From contig NZ_WUTY02000001.1 of the NCBI RefSeq assembly GCF_009828925.2, forward strand, positions 2,696,492 through 2,760,491: DNA of 64,000 nucleotides, given 5' to 3'. The DNA is from Methylicorpusculum oleiharenae (GTDB lineage Bacteria; Pseudomonadota; Gammaproteobacteria; Methylococcales; Methylomonadaceae). Positions 36,394-46,511 of the stretch are shown here, piece after piece. The translations under genes and the position numbers were made by a program. A model generated the notes under the pieces. The model had not been told where the DNA came from, searched no databases, and saw only the letters and a list, made by a program, of their open reading frames with translations. Numbering within the stretch: the first letter of the stretch is position 1; every line of letters begins with the position of its first letter.

Positions 36394-37773
36394 ATGCCCG
36401 GCAGAATTGATTTTAAAATGGGTTTTAAGACCCTTAATCCGGCTCATAAAATACCTGTTGATACCGGTTTTCGAATTTATATTTTAGGGGGTTTTTCCGG
36501 TCAGTCCGCTATCTCCTGGGAACAGCGCAAAATCAGAGAAATTAATATCGATAACTTTGATCAAGTGATGACGCAGATAAACCCGATGATTGAAATAAAT
36601 TCCGGTTTGACGCTGCAGTTTAAAACCCGCGAAGCATTTCATCCCGATGCCTGGTTTGACAAAGTCCCCATTTTGACAGACTTGCTGCAATTAAAAAGTG
36701 AGTTGGGCAACACAAAAACAGCTGCGCAGGCGGCTGCGAAAATAAACGCTTTTCGTCCGGTCGTAACTGAAAGCGATCATGCTGCTCACTCGCCAATAAT
36801 TTCCGAAACCCAGGAAGATCTGCTGCAGCGCCTGCTGGGTAAGAAATCAGAAAATGCCGCAGACAAAACAGATTCAGTCCAAGGGTTCATTGATCAGATC
36901 GTGTCGCCTTATATCAGTCAAGAGACTAAGCCGGAGCATGAGGCTTTGATCAACGTGATCGATGTGACAATCAGCCGGTTTTTGCAAACGCAGCTGCACA
37001 GCCCGTCTTTTCAGAATCTGGAAGCGTTATGGATGGCCACAGAAGCGCTGGTAAATGAAGACTCAGGTGACAGGCGCACCTATTTTCTGGTGGATATCCG
37101 TCAAGACGAATTATTAGCCGAGCAGAAAAGAGGCAGTTGCGTTTTTGAGCAAAAATTACTGCAACAGTTACAGGCCGGAGACGGCGATCAGCAGACCCTT
37201 CTGTTAGCCGGGGATTATTATTTTTCAGGCAGTGAGGATGATAAAGCCTTGTTAACCTATTTCAGTCAATTGGCAGCAACATGCAACAGCTGTTTACTGG
37301 GAGGCGTTCACGCCTCGTTTATAGAAAACACTATTTTGAATAGATCCGACAAGGTCCCGCAATGGGAGCAGTTTTTCAACGAAATTAACGCAGACCGGGT
37401 TGTGCTTGCTTATCCCCGCTATTTACTGCGGCTGCCTTATGGCAACAAACGTAATCCCATTGATACCTTCGATTTTGAAGAATGCTCAATCATACCCCAA
37501 TCAAGAGAATTGCTTTGGGGACATCCGGCATTCTTATGCACCCGGGGCATTATCAAAAACAGCGAGGAACAAAGCGGCGATGAGGCCTTCTTTTTCAGCG
37601 ATATTCCGGCATTCGCTTTTGATCAGGACGGAGAGAAGTTATTACAACCCTGTGTGGAAATGCTATTGAATGAAGCTCAGATAACCACATTATTGTCACG
37701 GGGTATCATGCCGTTGATCGGTTTTCGCCAGCGCCAAGGCATCCGGTTAGCGGCTGTCTCAACGTTAATCTGA
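36394..37773 (+). CDS. TssB-TssC fused contractile-sheath protein, orphan
   Basis: About 459 residues. Residues 1-110 read as a TssB/VipA sheath small subunit (INIDNFDQVMTQINPMIEIN, LTLQFKTREAFHPDAWFDKVPIL). Residues 130-459 read as TssC/VipB (FIDQIVSPYI, LHSPSFQNLEALWMATEALV, LAGDYYF, VLAYPRYLLRLPYGNKRNPID, FEECSIIPQSRELLWGHPAFL). In T6SS these are two proteins that assemble into a contractile tube. No other T6SS gene (tssA, D, E, F, G, H, J-M) lies within the window. The ATG at 36394 has AGAGG seven bases upstream; ATGs at 36388 and upstream are in frame. Preceded and followed by unrelated genes. Confidence 0.82.
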   Translation: MPGRIDFKMGFKTLNPAHKIPVDTGFRIYILGGFSGQSAISWEQRKIREINIDNFDQVMTQINPMIEINSGLTLQFKTREAFHPDAWFDKVPILTDLLQLKSELGNTKTAAQAAAKINAFRPVVTESDHAAHSPIISETQEDLLQRLLGKKSENAADKTDSVQGFIDQIVSPYISQETKPEHEALINVIDVTISRFLQTQLHSPSFQNLEALWMATEALVNEDSGDRRTYFLVDIRQDELLAEQKRGSCVFEQKLLQQLQAGDGDQQTLLLAGDYYFSGSEDDKALLTYFSQLAATCNSCLLGGVHASFIENTILNRSDKVPQWEQFFNEINADRVVLAYPRYLLRLPYGNKRNPIDTFDFEECSIIPQSRELLWGHPAFLCTRGIIKNSEEQSGDEAFFFSDIPAFAFDQDGEKLLQPCVEMLLNEAQITTLLSRGIMPLIGFRQRQGIRLAAVSTLI

Positions 37774-38072
37774 TGTTTGCAGTGTGTAAGTTTTAGTTTA
37801 TTTGCAACTGCTTTCTAAGCCTTAAAATCAAGCACAGCGTCTCATGGCTGACATCAACTCGGCAGCCAACATTATGGCGATGTGCTGCCTATTCCCACTG
37901 TCTTTAAGTTAAGCGTATTTTGTAGGCCTCAAATTCGTTCGTGCTGAATAGGTCGAAGCATGAGCGAGTTTCACAACCAAGCGATTGGGCGAGTATCCCA
38001 AATTCCGAGCATCGAGTGGGCTCAGGATGAAAGCGATTGGGAACGTTAAACTGGTTATTCTAGGTTCAAAGG

Positions 38073-39947
38073 TTACCGCACAAGAGCCTCATCACCGGCT
38101 TTGAGGCTGTGTACCCGGTTTCCACCCTGTTTCTTGGCGATGTAGCAAGCGGAGTCAGCGGTACATAGCACCGCGGTTATATCGAGATCAGCGTGTGTCA
38201 ATGCGGTTATGCCGATGCTCGCGCTAACCGAATAGTCTTTGCCTGCCCAGGTAAATTGAAAGTTTCTTATACTTTCACAGAGATCATTGGCGATACTCCA
38301 GGCCTGTTCAAGCCTGGAGTGTTCCAGCAGCAAGGCAAATTCGTCGCCGCCCAGCCTTGCCAGGGTGTCGCGCTGCCGCAGCTTGGACGAAAGCTCGGCA
38401 CCCAATGCGCTGAGTAATTGGTCGCCGGCGGCGTGACCGCAAGTGTCGTTGATAAACTTGAAGTTATCAAGATCCAGGTAACACAACACATGTTCGGACT
38501 GATCTTTGATAGCGCTCGCCATGACCCTGCTGATGCGTTTTTCAAATTCAATCCGGTTGACAAGTCCGGTGAGGGGGTCGTGGCTGGCCTGATAAGACAG
38601 TTTCTGTATCAGGGCTTGAGATTCGGTCACATCCCAAAACATCAGTACGGTACCGTCGATCCGCCCGTCAATTTCTATCGGATAGGATGAACATTCCACG
38701 GGCAAAATACGGCCGTCCTTACGGTGGAATTTTCCGGTACAGCGATGTGCAATACTTTCGCAGGAGGTGTTTTGTTCCGGGCATGTACTCAACTCCGGCG
38801 TGCAGACGTGGTTCAGTAATACACGGATGTCTTGTCCCCGGATTTGTTCTGGGGTGTAGCCCAGCATTGCCAGTGCCGCCCGGTTGACAAAGGTGCAGCA
38901 TCCAGCGGCATCAAGCCCCAGGATACCTTCTCCAGCCGATTCCAGCAGGAGCCGGAAGCGCTGCTCGCTGGCCCGTAAATCCGAGTTTGTCTGTCTGAGC
39001 CGTGAAAAAGCCCTGTTCAGATTGTCTTTGGCCGATTTCAGACTGGCGCATTGCTTTTCCAGTTGGAATGTACGTTCAGCTACGAGTTCTTCAAGGTGTT
39101 GACGGTAAAAATAAAGCTCTTGTTCGGTTTCCTTGCTTTTGGTGATATCGACCAATATGCCTTGCAGAAAAAGGCTCTCGCCTTGCTGGCCGCGTATGAT
39201 GTTGGCCTCGTCCAAAAACCAGCGAGGCTTGCCATCACTTCCCATCAATCGGTATTCACACCGTAATGGCGCATGGTATTCATAGGTGTGTGCATAAGCT
39301 TCTATCGTGACCGATAAATCGTCAGGATGAACCTGTTTGAGCAATCCATGAGTGTCATTAAGCCAGTATTCGTCGGCAAAACCCAACTGTTGAATTTGTG
39401 GGCTGAGATAGAGCAGTTTTCCCGGAATTTCCAGAGAAGCAATGTAGGTAATGGCTGGAATTTGTTCCACTAGTTTGCGGTATTTTTCCTCGGCTTCACG
39501 CTGTCTTATAAAAGCCTCTTCCTTATCTTTAATGGCCTGCTTTTCCCGCAGTATATGAAACACAGTGCCTGATAGCCATTGCAGGGATTCCCAGTTCCAG
39601 CCTTTGACTACATAGTCGCTTACTCCCATCTTGAGTGCGTCGGCTATGATGGAGGGATTATTTGAGTCAGCCAGCATCACCACCGGAATTGGCAATTTCC
39701 CCAAACCGTCAGCGAGTTCGGCGAGAAACTCTACACCGTTTATATCCGGAAGCTGGTAGTCCAGCAAAATACAATCGGGGTGTTGAGTGCGTGCGAGCTC
39801 AAGACCTTGATTACCGGTTTCTGCTTCGATAAACAGGCAGTTGAAGTTCTGATGCTGGGTGATCGCCTGTTTGCATGCGAGGCGGTCGAAACGGTCATCG
39901 TCAACCAATAGCAGGCGTATGTTAGCGTTGTTAAATACGGCGTTCAT
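38073..39947 (-). CDS. REC-PAS-PAS-GGDEF diguanylate cyclase
   Basis: 624 residues. An N-terminal receiver domain (1-125; acidic pocket D16-D18, phospho-acceptor D63 in LLDYQLPDING) comes first. Two PAS domains follow (about 155-275 with a PAC end, and about 330-450), joined by a coiled coil. The C-terminal GGDEF domain (about 455-615) has an intact LARLGGDEF and the RQRD inhibitory site five residues upstream, so c-di-GMP synthesis with product inhibition is expected. No EAL domain. The partner histidine kinase is not adjacent. Confidence 0.93.
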   Translation of the reverse strand: MNAVFNNANIRLLLVDDDRFDRLACKQAITQHQNFNCLFIEAETGNQGLELARTQHPDCILLDYQLPDINGVEFLAELADGLGKLPIPVVMLADSNNPSIIADALKMGVSDYVVKGWNWESLQWLSGTVFHILREKQAIKDKEEAFIRQREAEEKYRKLVEQIPAITYIASLEIPGKLLYLSPQIQQLGFADEYWLNDTHGLLKQVHPDDLSVTIEAYAHTYEYHAPLRCEYRLMGSDGKPRWFLDEANIIRGQQGESLFLQGILVDITKSKETEQELYFYRQHLEELVAERTFQLEKQCASLKSAKDNLNRAFSRLRQTNSDLRASEQRFRLLLESAGEGILGLDAAGCCTFVNRAALAMLGYTPEQIRGQDIRVLLNHVCTPELSTCPEQNTSCESIAHRCTGKFHRKDGRILPVECSSYPIEIDGRIDGTVLMFWDVTESQALIQKLSYQASHDPLTGLVNRIEFEKRISRVMASAIKDQSEHVLCYLDLDNFKFINDTCGHAAGDQLLSALGAELSSKLRQRDTLARLGGDEFALLLEHSRLEQAWSIANDLCESIRNFQFTWAGKDYSVSASIGITALTHADLDITAVLCTADSACYIAKKQGGNRVHSLKAGDEALVR

Positions 39948-40623
39948 GGACAGGCCTCACTGAAAAAGGATTAGTTCGATACTGAGGATGATCTAGCCCC
40001 CAACCACTTAAAGTCTTTCGTACCTATAGAAATAGTCTGGTGCCGCCAAAATGGTCCATTTTGATTTGGAGCGTGGCATCAGTTGTCTTTAAGAAATGCG
40101 CTTAATGTAACTTCTCGCCGTTGTTTGGCGAATAATTCAATCAATCGGCAAATTTGATCTTTGAATAATGGAGTGTTTTTTATCACAGAACATGACGTGT
40201 TGAAATTAGGACAACTACTTACAGAACTCACTTTCAATGCGGATTGAGACGGTTAGGTCCTGGTTGTTGATGAAAAGGTGTAAGAACTTCACAAAGTCTA
40301 TTTCGCTTTCTAAGGTTTGAATAGTTGTTTTGCCAAAGCATACTTCGCTTGGTTTTAATCTTCGATTTAGGCGCAATAATCACCGCAGAGTTGATATTTT
40401 ATATTTATTTCATAGTCTTAGACTTCCAAGCCGGACGTGGTCACGTCAAATGTTACCGGTATACCGTTATGTAATGTATTCGGGGGTTAGCGACCTGCTA
40501 AAGCCTGCGATGCTTTATATGTTTGATATAATCGGCCCGGACATTCAGTCGTGTTAGCCAGACAAACAGCATTTTGGGGAATTATTTTGGTGAGCGTTAA
40601 AACAAGAAACTTTTGGATACCTT
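39948..40623. other. Upstream region of the Wadjet operon, no gene seen
   Basis: About 675 bases between the divergent GGDEF and jetA genes. A TATAAT-like box near 40528 (TTTGATATAATCGG) could be part of a promoter, but no good -35 is spaced for it. Short frames here look random. Confidence 0.4.
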
Positions 40624-42069
40624 GTGTTTTTTGAAGCTGAACGACAGAATTTTTTTCGTCCGTTGAATGGAAAACGCCGCGAACTGGTGGTGGCTTGTCT
40701 TCGCACCTTGTATGAAAGTCTTCATGGGCCTAGTGCCGATTATTCGCAGAATCTTACCCGCGATAATTTAAAGGATTTGCTGGCGCCTACCGTGCAGGTA
40801 TTGATCAATGATATTGTGGCCGACACCGTTTTTGACGAGGGTGAACTGTCTGGATTGGATAATGCTGACGATCAGCAACTGACCAACGCGCTGGTCCGCG
40901 CGCTGCTGAAAGACGGCTGGCTGGAAACCTTTGGCGACCGTGCCGGTTTGGTTACCGCCTATCGCTTTACCCGGGCAGGCAAATTGTTTGCCGAAGCTTT
41001 GTGGTCGCTGGATCGCCTGCGATCCCGTAGCCGTCAGCGTAATGTCCGGAGCTGCCGGAATGCACTGGAAGCGGCGCGCAAAAATATCGATGCATATGAT
41101 TTGGTCGATGCCTATGATTATGCTGAAAAAATCATCAGTGATTTGTCGGAGGGCGTCGATTATTTTCAGGAACTGGTGCGCCGCTTGATGACGGAGGCGT
41201 CCAGTACACCCTGGGAAGAATTTATCGCTTTTCTGGACCGTTTCGAAAAAGAATTTAAAAAGCAGCTGACTGCCGATAACGTCGAGCGCCATCGTCAGGC
41301 GATTCGCGATAGTTTGAGCCGCTTGCGCAATCTGCAAAGCGACAAGTTTAATGCCTTCGAAAGCCAGTTGCAGGATATTGCCGTCTGGGCCAATCAAGAA
41401 CGGGCCGATACCGCGATTTTCGATTGGTTGCTGGATCGCATCGAAGACCGGGTTGAAGTGGCCTGTACCGCAAAACACCCGGAATTGATCAAGGCAATGA
41501 ATATTTACATGCGCCGCGCGGCCAGTATCGTCCAGCAGGCATTAATGCTTCAGGGCGGTCAAAGCCGTCAAGCTTATAGCCGCGCCATCGCCCAGACCGC
41601 AATGCTTGAAGGCGAAGCGCAAACCCTGTTTTTAGAACGCATAGGTACCGATATTGCCGCCTGCGAAATCCGTTTGCTGGACCCGGCGGCGTTCAAATTG
41701 CGCAGCGCCTCGCAACGGCGCAAGGCACTGACCGTCACCGCCTTGCCCAAAGTCAGCCGCGATGCGCGCTTGCAGGCGGCCATGCAGCGAAGCGAGGCGG
41801 CGGCTTTTACGCTGTCCAATAAGGACGTGGTTGATTACATCCGTCGAGAATTACGCTTGCAGCAACGTTCGATCAGGCTCTCCAACCTGCCTGTAAAGAC
41901 TGCATCGGATGTATTGCAAAACATGCAGATGGTTGAAGCTGTGCGATCATCCCGCGATGAAACCCTGAAGGTCACACAATTGCGTGGCCAGCGGTTTCAT
42001 AACGATTACTACACAGGAAGCGACTACCATATTGAATTTAACCATGACGCTGACTCAAATTCTGCTTGA
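40624..42069 (+). CDS. jetA: Wadjet system subunit JetA (kleisin-like)
   Basis: 481 residues starting FFEAERQNFFRPLNGKRREL from a GTG. It is helical throughout, with a winged-helix-like N-terminus and coiled-coil stretches, as in JetA/MksF-type kleisins. In Wadjet, JetA bridges the JetC SMC heads; the complex extrudes loops on small circular DNA that JetD then cleaves, which restricts plasmids. Identity is supported by order: overlapping JetB, then the 1200-residue JetC and a JetD start. The gene ends inside the jetB start. Confidence 0.85.
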   Translation: MFFEAERQNFFRPLNGKRRELVVACLRTLYESLHGPSADYSQNLTRDNLKDLLAPTVQVLINDIVADTVFDEGELSGLDNADDQQLTNALVRALLKDGWLETFGDRAGLVTAYRFTRAGKLFAEALWSLDRLRSRSRQRNVRSCRNALEAARKNIDAYDLVDAYDYAEKIISDLSEGVDYFQELVRRLMTEASSTPWEEFIAFLDRFEKEFKKQLTADNVERHRQAIRDSLSRLRNLQSDKFNAFESQLQDIAVWANQERADTAIFDWLLDRIEDRVEVACTAKHPELIKAMNIYMRRAASIVQQALMLQGGQSRQAYSRAIAQTAMLEGEAQTLFLERIGTDIAACEIRLLDPAAFKLRSASQRRKALTVTALPKVSRDARLQAAMQRSEAAAFTLSNKDVVDYIRRELRLQQRSIRLSNLPVKTASDVLQNMQMVEAVRSSRDETLKVTQLRGQRFHNDYYTGSDYHIEFNHDADSNSA

Positions 42070-42727
42070 CCGGCTGGAACCTGAAAATCTTAAATTGCAC
42101 CGTTTTCAGGAAATCACCTCGCGCCTTTTTGCCTGGGGCATTATCGTTCGCGACGAAGACGGCGTCGAACAACGTTACTACGATGATGCCTGCCGCATTG
42201 AAAATCTGTTGACCGAATATTTTGCTCTCGCCGGCTTTCGGCTGATCCACGATCTGCAAAATGAATTCTTCAGGCTTTATGCGCCTGGCGCGCAGATTCC
42301 CGGATTAGCTGAGGATGATAATGATCCAGCTCCTTCGTTAAGAGCTAGGTTGTCTGCCGATTTCGTTGCGGCAGCGTTGGCCTTGCGGTTTTTATATCAG
42401 CAAGGACTGGCGGAAGGTGGGGGACGCTTGAGCGATGACGGTGAAGTGCTGATTCGTTTCGAGGAACTGGCGACCACCCTGCACATCCAGATTAAACGGC
42501 CTTTGCCGGATAATCTGGGTGACCGCGACCGACTGCTTAAAGATTTGAAGCGGCATCGCCTTATTCAATACGGCGCGTTGTTCTCTATGCAGGATGAAGA
42601 CGCGCTGATTGCAATTCGTCCGGTTATTCTCGGTATCATCGGTGAAGATGTGCTGGCGGCGGCATTGGAGGCTGAAGGCTTTGCCGAAGCAGTCAGTGAG
42701 CCGGAAATTGGAGAACACAGCCTATGA
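42044..42727 (+). CDS. jetB: Wadjet system subunit JetB (KITE-like)
   Basis: About 227 residues, DUF4194-like, with two winged-helix repeats (EITSRLFAWGIIVRDEDGVEQRYYDDACRIENLL in the first; RLLKDLKRHRLIQYGALFSMQDEDALIAIRP in the second), as in MukE/MksE KITE proteins. It binds JetA. I prefer the ATG at 42044, which overlaps jetA by 26 bases; the frame is open to 41984. Its stop overlaps the jetC start by four bases (ATGA). Confidence 0.85.
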   Translation: MTLTQILLDRLEPENLKLHRFQEITSRLFAWGIIVRDEDGVEQRYYDDACRIENLLTEYFALAGFRLIHDLQNEFFRLYAPGAQIPGLAEDDNDPAPSLRARLSADFVAAALALRFLYQQGLAEGGGRLSDDGEVLIRFEELATTLHIQIKRPLPDNLGDRDRLLKDLKRHRLIQYGALFSMQDEDALIAIRPVILGIIGEDVLAAALEAEGFAEAVSEPEIGEHSL

Positions 42728-45700
42728 AACTGGATAAACTGATTCTGGTTAACTGGGGCGCCTTGCGCAGCGACGAATACGCGATGGGCAATATGACATT
42801 GCTGACCGGTCCAACCGGTTCCGGTAAATCGACGCTGCTGGATGCGCTGCAAACAGTGATGACTGCTGCCCATCAAAATATCTTCAGCTATAACCCCGGG
42901 CAGGATGAAACCACGCAAACTTCACGCGGCAGAAAAAGCAAGCGCACCCTGTGGTCTTATATCGCCGGTGCCGAAGATAATCTTTTTGCTCGTCCCGATG
43001 GCGCGCACGGCTATGTGGCGGCGGTGTTTAAGCCTGATAGCGGCGAAGTGGGCAAGCCCTTTACCGCGCTGGTTGGCGCTGCAGTGCGCGTGGATGGATC
43101 CGGTGATCGCCGTCAGGCGGTACAGGAACGTCTGGCTTTATTGCTGATCGATGATGCCGAGCTTCGCTTGAGTGATCTGGTCAATTACGACGATAACGGC
43201 AATATGTGTGTTGTCGAGGTCGAGAAACTAGAAAATCACCTTAAAGCTCGCTATGCACAGGTGCTGAACCTGCGAGATGCCAAGCGCGAATATCTGTGTC
43301 AGTTGTATGGCCGTTTTCGCGGCCAGCGCAACGTTTCGTTTTCGGAAGCGGAACTGGCCGCCAAAGCCTGGAGTCAGTCTATCGCCCATAAGCCTATAGG
43401 TAGCGTCGATGATCTGGTGAAAACCCAGATTCTGGAATACGATCTCCAGCAATTGCCGCAGCGGATTAGCCAGATCAGCGGTTTGATGCGGCAGGTGCAT
43501 CAATTGCGCATAGAAGGCGATAGGTTGCAGGCGAATGTGGTCAGGCTTGAAAGCATCGAAAAAACGCTGACTAAAGCCATTATGGCTTATGAAACTGCCG
43601 TTCAGTATCAGCTTGCGCATTCTCAGCGCGCCTTGCAGGGCGATCAGTTGCAGATACAGCAAGCCAAAGCAGCCATGACCGCACTGGAAAAAAATATCCA
43701 GGACTCCAATGCGCGAATAGACGGGTTGAACCGCGACAGGAAAGCTTATGTTGACAGTCAAATCCAGCTTGCTGCCCGGCTGAGCGGCATTGCAGCTGCG
43801 GATCAGAAACGCCGCATTACAGAACGTCTTGAATCGATTCAGATTGAAGCCAATGCGGCGGTTGTCAATCTGCAAAAAGCGCTTCAACAGGCAGGGCATT
43901 TACAATCTGCTGCGCAGGCGATTACCGGTATGGCATTTCCTACATCCAAGCGCGAGCTATCGTTAGCGGCAGAGCTGTTGGCAGACGTGATGGCTGCGAT
44001 AGGACATACGCCCTGCCGGGAGCTTGAACAACAATTGCTGGTCGGACAGGACCCGCGCGATGTATTGGTTACGGTGCGAGCTTTAGAAGGCTTGAACGAA
44101 GGGTTTGAGCGACTGTATCAAGCATTAACCGGAACCCGTAACAGTTTTGTCGCCACCGTTCATAGTCAGCTTGGGCAGTTGCATAAGCAACTGGACGAGG
44201 CTCAAGAGCGGGAAAAAAATCTGGCTCAGCGCAAGGCCAATCTAGCCGAAGGCGGAGCCGATTATCCGCGGGAAATCACCCAGGCGCTAAAAGCCTTTCG
44301 TTCCGAGCTGCCGGCTGCCCGGGCACAGGTGCTGTGCGATCTGATCGAACCCAAGGATTTGTCCTGGCAGCCTGCCATTGAAGGTTATATTGCCGGTGCA
44401 CGCTTTAACTTTGTGGTTGATGAAGACTGGGAGTCACGAGCGATAGAATTTGTAAGGAAGCAGCATTTGCGCGCCAAGGTGATCCAGGGTTCGTTGTGTA
44501 AACGCAACGCCAAACCGGAGCGCGTCCCCAAAGACGCCATTATCCACGAATTGCATACCGAACATCCGCTGGCTTATGCCTATCTGGTCGAACAATACGG
44601 CAATGTTGTCAAGGTCGATAACGTCGAACAGCTCCGCGTCACGCCGCGCGGAGTCATGAAAGACGGTAAAGCTGCCGGTTCGCGCACTTTGTTTACCGGC
44701 GATACCGATGTGCTGGTATTCGGCAAGGAAGCCCAGCGTCAGGCGCGTCAAAATGCGCTGGAGGCGCACGGCAACGCCGAACAGGAACTGCAGCTATTAA
44801 AAGACGAAGGCAAGCAGCTAAACGCACTGTTGGACTCGCTGCGAGAGTTGAAAGAACCGGATTTTGCCGATGCTGCCAGACTGGAGCAGACTGTTCATGA
44901 CAGACAAGCCGCTCATGCCGATCTGGCGCGTCTGGATTTGACCGAAGTCGACCAGCTGGAAGCTGAGAAAGACACGCTGGACCAACTGATTGCCGATCTG
45001 GAAAGACAGGTGAACCTCGGTAACCAGGAAGTAGGCAAATACCTGAAAGCCAAAGAACAGCAGCAACAGCGGTCGGCGTCGCTGGAACAAGGCTTGGCTG
45101 ATAAACAAAAACAGATCGACATGAGTCTGCAACCCTTAAAATCGATCTGTTCGGTCAATGAAAGCCAGTCTCTGACTGCGCTTTTGCAAGCGGTTGACGC
45201 AATCGTCGAATCTTCTCAGATTTCGAATGACCAGTTGCAGGCTGATCACACCGCCAAACTGATAGAAGCCAACAGCGCCTACAGTAAGGTGCACGAGAAA
45301 ATTGCCGAGTACAATCAGCATGCCCGCAGTTATGAGCTGCTGCATTTACACTACGATAGCGAATTACGCGGTACCGACTTTAGCGGGCATTATCGTCAGC
45401 TGGTTCAGTTATTCGAGCGGCTTAAAGAGCAGCTGCGCGACCAGCGGGAAATCGGTTTCGTCAAAAATCTGGATAAATTGCGTACCGCTGAATCTTCATT
45501 CAAGGATGTATTCACCAAGCAATTTTGTTACGAAATCCGTAATGCTGTCGATCAAGGCGTGAGCACCTTGAAGATTTTAAATGCGGAATTGAACCGGCTG
45601 AAATTCGGCACCGATCGGTTTCAGCTGGATTGGTCTGTGTGGGTGCCGGAATTTAAGGAATATTACGATTTCTTTTGTGCAGCCTACGATATGTCTGAAT

Positions 45701-46326
45701 CGCAGGAGTCCGGCGATCTTTTTGATACCAGCGAATTGAGCCCTGAACAGTGTAAAATTCGCGATCGGCTGGTCGGCTTTCTGCTTTCGGAAGATCAGGA
45801 GCGTGCTTTGAAGGAATTACAACGGGTGGCCGATTACCGTAACTACCGCCGCTATGAAATATGGAAGGATTCAGACAGCGGTTCGCGTGTCGCGCTTTCA
45901 GAGTGGGGCACCGGTTCCGGCGGGCAGCTTGAAACCCCGGCCTATATCGTCCGGGCTGCGGTGGTGACCAATCGCCTGAAACATTTCGATAAAGGCATGA
46001 ATCTGAAATTGCTGGTGAATGACGAATCCTTTGCAAAAATGGACGAGCGGCGTGCTCATGACGTGATCCGCTTTATTAGGGACAGTCTCGGCATGCAATT
46101 GATTTGCGCAATGCCGACCAAACACGCAGGAGCGATCAAAACCGAATTTACCAAGGAATGGAGTTTTACACGTACCGAGGCCGAGGGAAACGGTGAGGTC
46201 GATTTCATTTCTGAATCTGATGAGCGCGACCTCAATCCCGATAAGCTGCGTGAATTGTGGGAACATCGCCGTCAACAGGTTCGCCAGCAAACCAGGCTTG
46301 AATTTGAAGCCGAGGAAAAAATGTGA
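42724..46326 (+). CDS. jetC: Wadjet system SMC-like ATPase JetC
   Basis: 1200 residues with SMC/MukB layout. Walker A is at 29-37 (GPTGSGKST). Long coiled coils flank a hinge-like section (about 540-720), and a signature-type motif occurs near 1062 (GTGSGGQLETP), with a Walker B near 1096 (LKLLVNDESFAKMDE). It is the DNA loop-extruding motor of Wadjet and resembles MksB and SbcC. All ATPase motifs are intact. It overlaps jetB (ATGA) and the jetD remnant (ATG at 46323, same overlap), so the operon was built normally. Confidence 0.92.
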   Translation: MKLDKLILVNWGALRSDEYAMGNMTLLTGPTGSGKSTLLDALQTVMTAAHQNIFSYNPGQDETTQTSRGRKSKRTLWSYIAGAEDNLFARPDGAHGYVAAVFKPDSGEVGKPFTALVGAAVRVDGSGDRRQAVQERLALLLIDDAELRLSDLVNYDDNGNMCVVEVEKLENHLKARYAQVLNLRDAKREYLCQLYGRFRGQRNVSFSEAELAAKAWSQSIAHKPIGSVDDLVKTQILEYDLQQLPQRISQISGLMRQVHQLRIEGDRLQANVVRLESIEKTLTKAIMAYETAVQYQLAHSQRALQGDQLQIQQAKAAMTALEKNIQDSNARIDGLNRDRKAYVDSQIQLAARLSGIAAADQKRRITERLESIQIEANAAVVNLQKALQQAGHLQSAAQAITGMAFPTSKRELSLAAELLADVMAAIGHTPCRELEQQLLVGQDPRDVLVTVRALEGLNEGFERLYQALTGTRNSFVATVHSQLGQLHKQLDEAQEREKNLAQRKANLAEGGADYPREITQALKAFRSELPAARAQVLCDLIEPKDLSWQPAIEGYIAGARFNFVVDEDWESRAIEFVRKQHLRAKVIQGSLCKRNAKPERVPKDAIIHELHTEHPLAYAYLVEQYGNVVKVDNVEQLRVTPRGVMKDGKAAGSRTLFTGDTDVLVFGKEAQRQARQNALEAHGNAEQELQLLKDEGKQLNALLDSLRELKEPDFADAARLEQTVHDRQAAHADLARLDLTEVDQLEAEKDTLDQLIADLERQVNLGNQEVGKYLKAKEQQQQRSASLEQGLADKQKQIDMSLQPLKSICSVNESQSLTALLQAVDAIVESSQISNDQLQADHTAKLIEANSAYSKVHEKIAEYNQHARSYELLHLHYDSELRGTDFSGHYRQLVQLFERLKEQLRDQREIGFVKNLDKLRTAESSFKDVFTKQFCYEIRNAVDQGVSTLKILNAELNRLKFGTDRFQLDWSVWVPEFKEYYDFFCAAYDMSESQESGDLFDTSELSPEQCKIRDRLVGFLLSEDQERALKELQRVADYRNYRRYEIWKDSDSGSRVALSEWGTGSGGQLETPAYIVRAAVVTNRLKHFDKGMNLKLLVNDESFAKMDERRAHDVIRFIRDSLGMQLICAMPTKHAGAIKTEFTKEWSFTRTEAEGNGEVDFISESDERDLNPDKLRELWEHRRQQVRQQTRLEFEAEEKM

Positions 46327-46511
46327 CAATGACTGCGCCGCAGTGGCTGTATCGGCCAGAAATCAAGGCATTGCTGAATCTGCTGGTCGATAAACTCGAT
46401 AAGGCGCAGGACAAGGGCAGGTCGATTCAGTCGGTCAAGCTGGATGTTCGGATTTTGCCGGGCTGTCTTCACTTCCAATCGGGTGTCCTGAACTCCGGCA
46501 AGGTACAATGA
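46323..46511 (+). pseudogene. jetD: N-terminal remnant of JetD (Wadjet nuclease)
   Basis: 62 codons, TAPQWLYRPEIKALLNLLVDK and IQSVKLDVRILPG, fitting the first residues of JetD (DUF3322 N-terminal part). A full JetD has about 380-400 residues with a Toprim nuclease domain (DUF2220) at the C-terminus, which is absent. After about residue 45 the sequence (CLHFQSGVLNSGKVQ) no longer looks like JetD and stops at 46509. I found no continuation in other frames up to 46720. The start overlaps the jetC stop, so this is the original gene position. Confidence 0.7.

Noticed and set aside
36394-37773. A complete type VI secretion cluster
   Set aside because: No other T6SS component occurs on either side; neighbours are gspAB and a GGDEF protein.
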